DNA of 13,147 nucleotides, taken from positions 1-13,147 of the forward strand of contig CAYOWC010000119.1 of assembly GCA_964407525.1 (NCBI GenBank), in the 5' to 3' direction. Shown here in pieces: positions 6,374 to 13,097 of the stretch. This DNA is from DUZB01 sp964407525 (GTDB lineage: Bacteria; Desulfobacterota; DSM-4660; Desulfatiglandales; Desulfatiglandaceae). Within the stretch, counting starts at the first letter, position 1. Every line of letters begins with the position of its first letter. A program made the position numbers and the translations under genes. A model generated the notes under the pieces. It was not told where the DNA came from. It worked only from the letters and a program-made list of their open reading frames with translations, and did no database searches.

Positions 6374-6618
6374 CTTCAAACAGGGCACGGGTGGAAGCAA
6401 TGATAAAAAGGATTTACGTAATCATGGGAACGAATTATGGCAGAAACAATCAGAAAAGAAATCGAAAGAAAGTATCCTGATTCAAGAAATCGGGTTTGAA
6501 TGGAACCATGGCAGTAAACACCGCAGGGAGGAGACAAATCAAGCGCAGGAAAGGGCCATGTTGAAATGGCTGATGAAATAGCAGAAACAGCTTGTCGTCA
6601 ATAGTCCTTCATTCGTGT
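6374..6618. other. Intergenic DNA without a supported gene
   Basis: Between the REP-like unit and the HD gene no complete gene is visible on either strand. One plus-strand frame is open for 73 codons (6360-6578, stop TAG 6579-6581). Its only ATG codons are in the last eight codons and it has no ribosome site. Its Lys/Glu-rich translation is not recognised. It may be a decayed gene end or chance. The part of the same intergenic stretch at 6035-6323 also holds no gene that I can support. Confidence 0.4.
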
Positions 6619-7203
6619 TCAATCCTTCATTCCGTTACCGTTCACCCACCAGTCCGAATCCTTTTTATCAAACCACCAGCCGTCGCTCTCAGATTCAAGG
6701 ATCTTATGGGCAATTCTTCTGCCCGGGTCCGTAACCAATCTTTGCACCGCAAACGAGAGCCAGTCTTTGGCCCTGGAATTCCCAATGTCAAGCTGTTCTT
6801 TCAGGTCCAGGATAAGATCGATCTGGTCCGCATCTTTTGCCAGTTTTGCCTCCAGTGTCTGCGCCTCGTTAAATTCCAGGAACAGACTTTTCATCTCACT
6901 TCCGAAGGGCAGCCCTCGCACCTGATCATCCATGGCAGCGTTTTCATCTACCTCGGTATATCGTTTGTTAACATAGTTGTGGTCGCCTGTCCTGGCCTCG
7001 GGCAGGTCATGGAAAAGGCACATGAGAACAACCTTGTTTCCATCGGCTTCGGGTTCCAGGGAGGCTAACACATACCCGACAACAGTCATGCGGAAAGAAT
7101 GGTCGGCAACCGATTCTCCCCCCGTCCCTAAAAACTGGTATCCCGTACGCGGGGTCTTTTTCAGCATCCCCGCCTCAAATAGGAATTCAATCATTCGTTT
7201 CAT
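6619..7203 (-). CDS. HD-domain phosphohydrolase (YfbR/HDDC2-like 5'-deoxynucleotidase family)
   Basis: Predicted 194-aa cytosolic metal-dependent phosphohydrolase. The HD metal ligands are visible in order: H35 in SVADHSFRM, H65-D66 in LFHDLPEA, and D124 in KDADQID. The ESVADHS and HDLPEA signatures are those of the COG1896 group, whose characterised members remove the 5'-phosphate from deoxynucleoside monophosphates with a divalent metal. ATG 7203 is preferred because AAGGA lies four bases before it; a TTG at 7215 and an ATG at 7194 are alternatives. The C-terminal tail after residue ~174 is rich in Trp, Asp and Gly (GWWFDKKDSDWWVNGNG). It probably is not part of the domain, but paired Trp near the end is seen in related proteins. 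It appears functionally unrelated to the catabolic genes on either side and is likely housekeeping. It diverges from the FAD oxidase gene. Confidence 0.9.
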   Translation of the reverse strand: MKRMIEFLFEAGMLKKTPRTGYQFLGTGGESVADHSFRMTVVGYVLASLEPEADGNKVVLMCLFHDLPEARTGDHNYVNKRYTEVDENAAMDDQVRGLPFGSEMKSLFLEFNEAQTLEAKLAKDADQIDLILDLKEQLDIGNSRAKDWLSFAVQRLVTDPGRRIAHKILESESDGWWFDKKDSDWWVNGNGMKD

Positions 7204-7333
7204 GACATCCTTCAATAGGGGGCAAGCCGGGAAAAGTCAAGAATCTTCCGAGCAAGTCCTTCGAAAGACACTTCAATTCTGTAAAGAACCATTTCCAGCC
7301 TGAATAAGATTGAAGTCATCTACCGTGATGTGA

Positions 7334-7512
7334 TACTTAAAAGATGCAATTAGTGGTTAGCGGTTACATAACCGCACAAAATCAGTGACTTGCAGTGCAA
7401 TAGGCTCGCATAAAAAAGTGAGACCATCAACATGGGAAAAAGTCATTCAAATGCTTGATATTTTTAAGCTAACGGCTAATTGCTAAAAGCTAATTGCTGC
7501 TTTTAGGGGATA
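7334..7512. mobile_element. MITE-like element, copy 2 (inverted terminal repeats, no ORF)
   Basis: A ~180-bp block inside the divergent gap between the HD gene and the FAD oxidase operon. The left end reads ATACTTAAAAGATGCAATTA. The reverse complement of the right end reads CCCCTAAAAGCAGCAATTAG, with 15 of 18 bases equal over the aligned ends. The arms again contain TTAGCGG/TTAGC words. The centre aligns without gaps to the reverse complement of the copy at 656-836. The right end lies about 43 bp before the oxidase start, so any upstream promoter would have to lie in or cross it. The remaining DNA of the divergent gap (7204-7333, 7513-7555) shows no promoter I would defend. Confidence 0.6.
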
Positions 7513-7555
7513 CTGGTTCTCAAAGACCTTATAAACAGTATAAGAGAAGAAAAAG

Positions 7556-8992
7556 ATGGCTATCCTGACAGGTCCGTCTTCCCGTAATAGCGGGAAAGCG
7601 GGTACATTGAAAGAGTTCCCCCACCTCATAACCGACCCCGATATCCTGGCGGCCTACAATGAGGATACCTTGGGCATTACCGGAGACTTCGATGGGGTTT
7701 TCAGGCCCAGGTCGGAAAAGGAAGTATCCGAAATTATAAAGGCGTGTGCTTCCGAAAACATCCCGGTGACACCCCAGGGCCTTCGTTCTTCCCTAACCGG
7801 CGCCTCCATCTGTGACAGGGGAGTGGTCCTTTCCCTCGAAAAGATGAACCGTATACTCGATATCGATCTAAAAAATCAAAAAGCTGTCGTTGAACCGGGT
7901 ATCATTGTTTCGGAACTGAAAAATCAGCTTGAAAAGGAAGGCTTCACCTATCCTCCCGACCCCACAAGCGCCGGGGAATGCACGCTGGGAGGAAACGTTG
8001 CGACGAATGCGTCCGGTTCCCGGGCCTTGAAATACGGATCAACCATTGACTGGATAACAGGACTCAGGGCTGTAGATGGAAATGGCGAAATTATTCATCT
8101 GAGGAACATTTCTTCAGAGAAATTTTGCACAGGATTTGGCGCCCTTTACCGACCGGTCAGCCTTTTTGTGGGTTCAGAGGGGACACTCGGAGTAACGACC
8201 CGCATCGAAATCGACCTTGCGCCCCTGCCTGCTGATTTTTTTATCGGGATCGTATTCTTTCCGCAAATGAAGCACGCGCTCGATTTCACCGTTGAAGCCC
8301 GAAAAGATCCGTCTTATTCTCCAACAAGCATTGAATTCCTTGATGATGCCTGCCTTAAAATCATTCGCCCCGAATCCAAGGGTTTCGCGATCCCCACTGA
8401 AACGCGTGTCATGCTCTATTTTGAACAGGAATTCAGAGATAACGAAGAAAAAGACAGTCTGCTTGATCACTGGTTTCAACTCATAGAAAAACATACGAAC
8501 CTCTCAGACGACACCCAGATTGCAATCACCGGTAAACAAAAAAAACACCTTCATGACCTCAGACATCTCGTCCCGGCAAAGGCCAATGAAGACAGTACCC
8601 TGGCAACAAAAACGGGCGGATGCAAGATCTCCACGGATTGGGCCGTTCCCTATGACAGAATCCACGATCTTTTCCATTATTTTGATGAAATAAAACACCT
8701 TCTCGGAGATATACCCGTCCTGAGGTTCGCACATATCGGCAATGGACATCCCCATTTCAATTTTATTGCAAGGACTCCTCAAGAAAAGAAAATCGCGGAA
8801 GAGGTGGATACCATCATGGCCCTAAAGGCCGTGGAACTGGGGGGTGTCGTCACGGGTGAGCACGGTATCGGAAAGATGAAAAGGGAGCATTTGAAGATTC
8901 AATATCCTTCCAAAATTCTTTCGGTCATGAAGGCGATGAAGAAGGAATTGGATCCCCAGGGTATCATGGCCCCAGGAAATCTATTTGATTGA
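7556..8992 (+). CDS. FAD-binding oxidase, GlcD / D-lactate dehydrogenase family
   Basis: Predicted 478-aa flavoprotein of the vanillyl-alcohol-oxidase/PCMH superfamily. The N-terminal FAD domain shows PVTPQGLRSSLTGA (70-83), PPDPTSAGECTLGGNVATNA (133-152) and SGSRALKYG, then VGSEGTLGV (205-213). The C-terminal cap has HIGNGHPH (393-400) and the family signature GGVVTGEHGIGKMK (429-442), where His and Glu contribute to metal or substrate binding in relatives. Members oxidise D-2-hydroxy acids (lactate, glycolate, 2-hydroxyglutarate) to keto acids, passing electrons to quinone, EtfAB or an iron-sulfur partner. There is no glcE/glcF, etfAB or ferredoxin-like gene in the window, so the acceptor is unknown. 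The ribosome site is weak (AGAGAAG), possibly because the upstream DNA is a repeat element. It is the first gene of a cluster with 61-, 21- and 7-bp spacings, suggesting co-transcription and a role in a hydroxy-acid or acyl catabolic route. Confidence 0.92.
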   Translation: MAILTGPSSRNSGKAGTLKEFPHLITDPDILAAYNEDTLGITGDFDGVFRPRSEKEVSEIIKACASENIPVTPQGLRSSLTGASICDRGVVLSLEKMNRILDIDLKNQKAVVEPGIIVSELKNQLEKEGFTYPPDPTSAGECTLGGNVATNASGSRALKYGSTIDWITGLRAVDGNGEIIHLRNISSEKFCTGFGALYRPVSLFVGSEGTLGVTTRIEIDLAPLPADFFIGIVFFPQMKHALDFTVEARKDPSYSPTSIEFLDDACLKIIRPESKGFAIPTETRVMLYFEQEFRDNEEKDSLLDHWFQLIEKHTNLSDDTQIAITGKQKKHLHDLRHLVPAKANEDSTLATKTGGCKISTDWAVPYDRIHDLFHYFDEIKHLLGDIPVLRFAHIGNGHPHFNFIARTPQEKKIAEEVDTIMALKAVELGGVVTGEHGIGKMKREHLKIQYPSKILSVMKAMKKELDPQGIMAPGNLFD

Positions 8993-9053
8993 ATCATCCA
9001 CCAAGGTCTGGTAAAGGGTACTAATTCAAAATATACACATATGGGAGGAAGCA

Positions 9054-9821
9054 ATGGACATTAAAGATACGGTTGCAGTTGTAACAGGTGGCGCTTCAGG
9101 CTTGGGTGAGGCATGTGTTCGAAATCTTCTGAATTTGGGCGGCAAGGCTGCCATACTGGATTTTGCAGAAGAAAAAGGAAAAAAACTGGCATCTGAACTG
9201 GGAGACCGCGCAGTTTTTTTTAAAACGGATATCACCGATGAAAAAATGGTGCAGGAAGCCTTGGATGGAACAATCGATGCGTTTGGGGCGATCCACATCG
9301 TGGTGAACTGCGCAGGCGTCGGCATTCCAGCCAAGGTCCTGGGCAAGGAAGGTCCCATGCCCATGTCCCATTTCAACAAGGTCGTCCAGATCAACGTAAT
9401 GGGCACTATGAATGTTATCAGGCTCGCGGCTGAAAAAATGGTGAAAAACAGCCCCAAGGAAGATGGGGAAAAAGGCGTTGTCATTAACACATCGTCTGTT
9501 GCCGCATTTGATGGACAGATAGGCCAGGCAGCTTATAGCGCTTCCAAAGCGGCTGTAGCCGGCATGACCCTGCCCATTGCCCGCGAATTTGCAGAATACG
9601 GAATCAGAGTCATGACCATTGCCCCCGGGATCTTCAACACCCCTATGGTCCAGGCGCTTCCTGACAATGTAAAGGAGGCCCTTGGCCAGATGGTTCCCTT
9701 CCCGAAGAGACTGGGGGAACCGGATGAGTTCGCAGCGTTGGTTCAGCATATTATCGAAAATACCATGCTAAACGGGGAAGTTATCAGACTGGATGGGTCC
9801 ATCAGAATGGCGGCAAGATAG
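9054..9821 (+). CDS. 3-hydroxyacyl-CoA dehydrogenase, HSD10-type SDR
   Basis: Predicted 255-aa SDR resembling mitochondrial HSD17B10 (type II 3-hydroxyacyl-CoA dehydrogenase). TGGASGLG is at residues 11-18, D36 suggests NAD, and NCAG is at 85-88. INTSSVAAFDGQIGQAAYSA (144-163) and the end of the protein (NGEVIRLDGSIRM) match the HSD10 signature as I recall it. The catalytic set S148, Y161, K165 has correct spacing. The insertion before the serine strand (KNSPKEDGEKG) is also an HSD10 trait. Expected reaction: NAD-dependent oxidation of an (S)-3-hydroxyacyl-CoA, possibly branched or cyclic, to the 3-ketoacyl-CoA. The next gene is a thiolase that would cleave that product, so function and context agree. 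GGAGG lies five bases before the ATG. In anaerobic toluene catabolism the analogous SDR step is done by BbsCD; a single subunit is present here. Confidence 0.9.
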   Translation: MDIKDTVAVVTGGASGLGEACVRNLLNLGGKAAILDFAEEKGKKLASELGDRAVFFKTDITDEKMVQEALDGTIDAFGAIHIVVNCAGVGIPAKVLGKEGPMPMSHFNKVVQINVMGTMNVIRLAAEKMVKNSPKEDGEKGVVINTSSVAAFDGQIGQAAYSASKAAVAGMTLPIAREFAEYGIRVMTIAPGIFNTPMVQALPDNVKEALGQMVPFPKRLGEPDEFAALVQHIIENTMLNGEVIRLDGSIRMAAR

Positions 9822-9842
9822 CCAAGGGAAAGGAGAATAATC

Positions 9843-11012
9843 ATGAGAGAGGTAGCCATACTTGGTGTGGCCATGACCAAATTCGGTGTTTCTGAAAAAA
9901 CAAACCTGGAAATGTTTGCCGAAGCAGGTCTTGAGGCCATTGCTCAATCTAACCTCGAACCAAAAGATATGGAGGCCCTTTTTTTCGGGAACTGCCTGGG
10001 AGACTTTGAAGAAGGGCAGATGCACATGGCGCCGTTCGCCCACGCTGAACTGGGGCTGCCCATTTCAGCGCCGGCCACCCGATTTGAATCTGCTTGCGCA
10101 ACGGCGACCGTTGCCATCCGCCACGCAGCTCTCCTTGTGGGTGCAGGAGTATACGATGTGGTGATTGCAGGGGGCACGGAGAGAGCCACAAAAATGGGAA
10201 CACCCCTTGCGACCCGTACTTTCGCCATGGCCTGCCAGGCCCAGTACGAATGTGGCGCGGGGATCACATTTCCGGGTGCCTTTGCCATGGCCACCCACAT
10301 GTATGCCCATAAATACGACATTCCGCTAAAAAACCTCAAAGAAGATATGGCCAATGTGGCTGTTAAAAACCATGCCCACGGATCAATGAACCCAAAGGCG
10401 CATTTTCAGAAAAAAATTACTACCGAGACCGTATTAGGCGGAATGATGGTCGCAGATCCCCTTCAACTCTTTGACTGCTGCCCCTTTTCAGATGGAGCAT
10501 CAGCCCTTGTAATCGCTGAAGCCGGAAAGGCAAAAGACCTTATAAAGAATCCGGTTTTCTTTGCGGGGATGGGACAGGCATCCAACGGCCCCCTCTATCT
10601 CCAGAAAGATCTCACACGAATCCGGGCAAGAGAGGCATCCGTTGCACAGGCCTATAAGCAAGCAGGTATAGGGCCGGAAGATATCGACGTTATCGAACTG
10701 CACGACTGTTTTACCATTGCGGAAATCCTTGCATTGGAAGGCCTGGGAATCTATGACTTCGGGACAGCCCATGATGGCGCCGCAAAAGGGGAAACAGCTC
10801 TGAACGGAAACAAGGTGGTCGTAAATCCTTCCGGAGGCCTTAAATCCAAAGGGCATCCCATCGGCGCAACAGGTGCGGCCCAGGTTACGGAAATTGTGGA
10901 ACAGCTCAGAGAAGAAAGCGGTCCAAGACAGGTGGACGGTGCCAGAATAGGTCTGGTGGACACTCTGGGGGGTGACTTCGGAACCATATGCAACCTTATT
11001 CTGAGGAGCTGA
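9843..11012 (+). CDS. SCP2-type thiolase (acetyl-CoA acyltransferase)
   Basis: Predicted 389-aa thiolase-fold enzyme. The nucleophilic cysteine is C85 in FESACATATVA. The second motif is ELHDCFTIAEI with HDCF at 287-290, the fingerprint of SCP2-type thiolases, in which its Cys serves as acid/base. The C-terminal motif NPSGGLKSKGHPIGATG (328-344) supplies H338. All residues needed for thiolysis are present, which argues against the SCP2-related aldolases (Ltp2/SAL type) that lose the cysteine. Expected reaction: 3-ketoacyl-CoA plus CoA to acetyl-CoA or another acyl-CoA, or the reverse. AAGGAG lies seven bases before the ATG. The preceding gene makes 3-ketoacyl-CoA and the next one, seven bases downstream, is the DUF35 partner such thiolases use. 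BbsB (benzoylsuccinyl-CoA thiolase) is one close functional analogue; the acyl group here is not known. Confidence 0.92.
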   Translation: MREVAILGVAMTKFGVSEKTNLEMFAEAGLEAIAQSNLEPKDMEALFFGNCLGDFEEGQMHMAPFAHAELGLPISAPATRFESACATATVAIRHAALLVGAGVYDVVIAGGTERATKMGTPLATRTFAMACQAQYECGAGITFPGAFAMATHMYAHKYDIPLKNLKEDMANVAVKNHAHGSMNPKAHFQKKITTETVLGGMMVADPLQLFDCCPFSDGASALVIAEAGKAKDLIKNPVFFAGMGQASNGPLYLQKDLTRIRAREASVAQAYKQAGIGPEDIDVIELHDCFTIAEILALEGLGIYDFGTAHDGAAKGETALNGNKVVVNPSGGLKSKGHPIGATGAAQVTEIVEQLREESGPRQVDGARIGLVDTLGGDFGTICNLILRS

Positions 11013-11019
11013 GAAAACC

Positions 11020-11427
11020 ATGGAATACAAAATAACATTCAATCATTACCAGCAAGGACTTGCAGAAGGAAAATTCATAGGGGTAAAATGTACATCCTGT
11101 GACGCAATTCTGTTCCCACCTGGCGCCCTATGCCGGGAATGTGGGCATACAGGCCTGGAACCCATAGAATTAAAAGGGGAAGGAAGGATCCGCACCTTCA
11201 CCGTAGTCAGGGTTGCCCCCGAAGGAAAAACGCCGCCTTATGTGGTAGCCATGGCTGAACTTGACGAAGGACCGTGGGCCATGGGGAATCTGATCGGGAT
11301 AAATCCTGAAGAAGCAGACATGAGTCTGATCGGAAAATCGGTAAAATTTGGGAGTCATGAGGTCAAAGGGGATACCTACTCAAGCGATGACACCAGGGTG
11401 CTTACTTTCACGCTGCAAGCTTCGTAA
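11020..11427 (+). CDS. DUF35 zinc-ribbon/OB-fold protein, thiolase partner
   Basis: Predicted 135-aa protein with the two-part ChsH2/BbsA-like layout. An N-terminal helix precedes a rubredoxin-like zinc ribbon with C24, C27 (CTSC) and C38, C41 (CREC). It is followed by an OB fold from about residue 50, beginning at the GEGRIRTFTVV strand. Such proteins bind SCP2-type thiolases or aldolases and HMG-CoA-synthase-related enzymes, shaping the acyl-CoA site or bridging subunits; BbsA is needed with BbsB for benzoylsuccinyl-CoA cleavage. The gene starts seven bases after the thiolase stop, with a GAGGAG site inside the thiolase end, so the two are almost certainly translated together. All four zinc cysteines are intact. 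No terminator is visible after it; a repeat-rich stretch follows. Confidence 0.9.
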   Translation: MEYKITFNHYQQGLAEGKFIGVKCTSCDAILFPPGALCRECGHTGLEPIELKGEGRIRTFTVVRVAPEGKTPPYVVAMAELDEGPWAMGNLIGINPEEADMSLIGKSVKFGSHEVKGDTYSSDDTRVLTFTLQAS

Positions 11428-11458
11428 AATCTCCTATTACCGTTTTAAGGCAGGAACA

Positions 11459-11901
11459 GATCAAGAAAGAAACTTACGGAAGGAGGTGTCAGTGTTCAGG
11501 TTTCATGGGCTACAGCCATCCAGCTTCAAATGAGTGCCGCCTTCCCACTATTAAAGCGGTATTAGATCGAGAAAGAAACTGGCATTTTCACACTGGAGCA
11601 AGTAACCAGAAAAAGAGAACCGCAGAATATCCAACAAGGAACCGCAGAATATTGAAGGGTGGAAGCGCTTCGCTCTGACTTTTTTAGAATTAGGAAGATC
11701 GATAGAACACCTTCCTCCGACATTGGACATTCCTTGTTCTATATTGGATATTCGCTTTTAATGAAGAACAACGAGCAAGCAAATGAAGTTCACACGAGCG
11801 GGGCCTCTGACCGGGAAAGATGGTCAGTCTGATCGAGAAGAAAACTTTCCAAAGAGGTTTCAGGTGTCGGGTGTCAGTGTTCAGAACATCCAGTTTCAAT
11901 T
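11459..11901. repeat. Degenerate direct repeats GATC-R-AGAAAGAAACT ... GTGTCAGTGTTCAG
   Basis: Three copies of a GATCAAGAAAGAAACT-like word start at 11459, 11565 and 11831. In the first and third copies it is followed by GTGTCAGTGTTCAG (11487-11500 and 11871-11884) and then CATCCAGCTTCAA or CATCCAGTTTCAA. The outer copies thus form an imperfect ~72-bp direct repeat. They occupy the 516-bp gap between the DUF35 gene and queD, in which I see no gene. Short CAATTTTCAATTTTCCAG words close the tract. Confidence 0.55.
11618..11755. repeat. AATATCCAACAAGG-type repeats in inverted arrangement
   Basis: AACCGCAGAATAT occurs at 11618-11630 and 11640-11652 (22-bp period). The reverse complement of 11721-11755 reads GCGAATATCCAATATAGAAC followed by AAGGAATGTCCAATG, which resembles the left block around AATATCCAACAAGGAA. 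The two blocks flank about 60 bp. This looks like a degenerate inverted-repeat unit; similarity is moderate and was judged by eye. Confidence 0.4.
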
Positions 11902-11919
11902 TTCAATTTTCCAGTTTCT

Positions 11920-11938
11920 AAATGAAGTTTCATACGAG
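11920..11938. repeat. Duplicated segment carrying the queD leader
   Basis: AAATGAAGTTTCATACGAG at 11920-11938 nearly repeats AAATGAAGTTCACACGAG at 11781-11798. The GAGG ribosome-binding site of queD (11936-11939) overlaps the end of this copy, so the translation start region of queD seems to be built from, or next to, a repeat unit. Confidence 0.5.
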
Positions 11939-11943
11939 GATCA

Positions 11944-12330
11944 ATGAGAGAAGTATTTGAGATATATGTCCAATCCCATTTCTCGGCGGCCCATTTTTTA
12001 AAAGGGTATGATGGGGATTGTGCCCGAACTCACGGACATAACTGGATTATTGAAGTCTACGTCCGGTGCGGGGAGTTGAATGAGATTGGCATCGGAATCG
12101 ATTTCAGGGATATTAAAAACAAGGTTAAATCCGTCCTTAAAGATCTTGATCATTACCATTTGAATGATCTCACCGCGTTCAAAGATCAGAATCCCACTTC
12201 CGAAAACATAGCGCGGTATCTTTTTAAAAAATTGAGCGCCGAACTGAACACCAAAACAGCAGCCATTTCAAGGATAAAGGTCTCGGAAACCCCTGGCGCC
12301 GGTGCCTTCTACTGGGAGGAACAGGAATGA
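11944..12330 (+). CDS. queD: 6-carboxy-5,6,7,8-tetrahydropterin synthase QueD
   Basis: Predicted 128-aa enzyme of the PTPS/QueD family, converting 7,8-dihydroneopterin triphosphate to 6-carboxytetrahydropterin, the second step of queuosine precursor (preQ0) synthesis. Zinc ligands are H17 (FSAAH), H30 and H32. The motif C26-x3-H30-G-H32 (CARTHGH) is the one that separates QueD from other PTPS-like enzymes. Further catalytic residues D69-H70 (DLDHYH) and E115 (SETPG) are present. The length of about 120-130 aa is normal. GAGG lies four bases before the ATG. The stop overlaps the start of queE by four bases (ATGA), so the two are translationally coupled. queC, queF and folE are not in the window. 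No preQ1 riboswitch was recognised in the repeat-rich upstream gap. Confidence 0.95.
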   Translation: MREVFEIYVQSHFSAAHFLKGYDGDCARTHGHNWIIEVYVRCGELNEIGIGIDFRDIKNKVKSVLKDLDHYHLNDLTAFKDQNPTSENIARYLFKKLSAELNTKTAAISRIKVSETPGAGAFYWEEQE

Positions 12331-12974
12331 CTCTCAAGGTGAACGAAATATTCTACAGCATTCAGGGAGAATCCACGTACGCCGGTCGCCCCTGTGTGTT
12401 CGTGCGCCTGGCCGGTTGTAACCTCAGATGCACCTATTGCGATACCCAATACGCCTATGAAGAAGGTGAAACCATGGAACTACCCCATGTTTCTCAAAAG
12501 GTTGCTTCCTACCAGTGCCCACTGGTTGAGGTCACCGGCGGAGAACCCCTTCTGCAGAACGATACCGCCATACTTGTGAAGAACCTCCTTGACGACAGCT
12601 ACGAAGTACTGTTCGAAACCAACGGCACTATGGATATAAGCCGACTGGACAGCCGCTGCATCAAGATTATGGACGTCAAATGTCCTTCAAGCGGCATGCA
12701 CAGCAAAAACGATCTTGAGAACCTGAACAGGCTGACATCCCGAGATGAAATTAAGTTTGTCCTGGGAAACAAAGAAGACTATCAATATGCAAAAAAGATT
12801 ATCGATACCCTGCAGGCGAATTCTAACAAGGTGAACGCCATACATTTCAGCCCGGTTTTTGGATGCCTGGAACCGAAAATCCTGGCAGAGTGGATTCTCG
12901 CGGATCACTTAGATGTTCGACTTCAGCTGCAGATCCAGAAAACTATATGGGGACCGGAAGCAAGGGGCGTTTGA
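12327..12974 (+). CDS. queE: 7-carboxy-7-deazaguanine synthase QueE (radical SAM)
   Basis: Predicted 215-aa radical SAM enzyme turning 6-carboxytetrahydropterin into 7-carboxy-7-deazaguanine, the step after QueD. The 4Fe-4S motif is the canonical C31-x3-C35-x2-C38 (CNLRCTYC). FYSIQGES at 9-16 and GGEP at 71-74 (SAM binding) are family signatures, as is the ETNGT segment. The C-terminus ends LQLQIQKTIWGPEARGV. Many relatives have His where this protein has Gln before Lys (LQ.HK), a small deviation worth noting. The length is usual for the short QueE form. Together with QueD it supplies CDG, from which QueC and later enzymes make preQ0/preQ1 for queuosine in tRNAs with GUN anticodons, or for 7-deazaguanine DNA modification. 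No DNA-modification genes are seen, so tRNA use is the default. Confidence 0.95.
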   Translation: MTLKVNEIFYSIQGESTYAGRPCVFVRLAGCNLRCTYCDTQYAYEEGETMELPHVSQKVASYQCPLVEVTGGEPLLQNDTAILVKNLLDDSYEVLFETNGTMDISRLDSRCIKIMDVKCPSSGMHSKNDLENLNRLTSRDEIKFVLGNKEDYQYAKKIIDTLQANSNKVNAIHFSPVFGCLEPKILAEWILADHLDVRLQLQIQKTIWGPEARGV

Positions 12975-13005
12975 ACCCTATCTGACTGACTTTCAAAAAT
13001 TTTTC

Positions 13006-13034
13006 TTGACGTCAAGGGTATCGTACATTATGTT
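13006..13034 (+). promoter_or_regulatory. Putative sigma-70 promoter of the tRNA-Gly gene, with palindrome
   Basis: TTGACG (13006-13011, 5 of 6 to consensus) and TATGTT (13029-13034, 4 of 6) are separated by 17 bp. They would start transcription near 13041, about 57 bases before the tRNA. The -35 lies in a perfect 12-bp palindrome, CTTGACGTCAAG (13005-13016). The promoter call is by pattern only. Confidence 0.45.
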
Positions 13035-13097
13035 TGTTTGGATTAACTATTGAAACAGTGGTGGTGCTTTTTAATTTAAAGCGTAGATTTTGTCTGA

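Noticed and set aside
9843..11012. SCP2-related steroid side-chain aldolase (Ltp2/SAL type)
   Set aside because: The nucleophilic Cys85, HDCF (287-290) and GHPIGATG motifs are all intact, which fits a true thiolase.
11641..11686. AGCG-CTT-CGCT followed by a T-run as a terminator of the thiolase operon
   Set aside because: The stem is only 4 bp, the T-run is offset by four bases, and the site is over 220 bp past the last stop codon.
11428..11943. preQ1 riboswitch upstream of queDE
   Set aside because: I could not find the short hairpin plus A-rich tail of preQ1-I or the features of preQ1-II/III; the region is explained by repeats.
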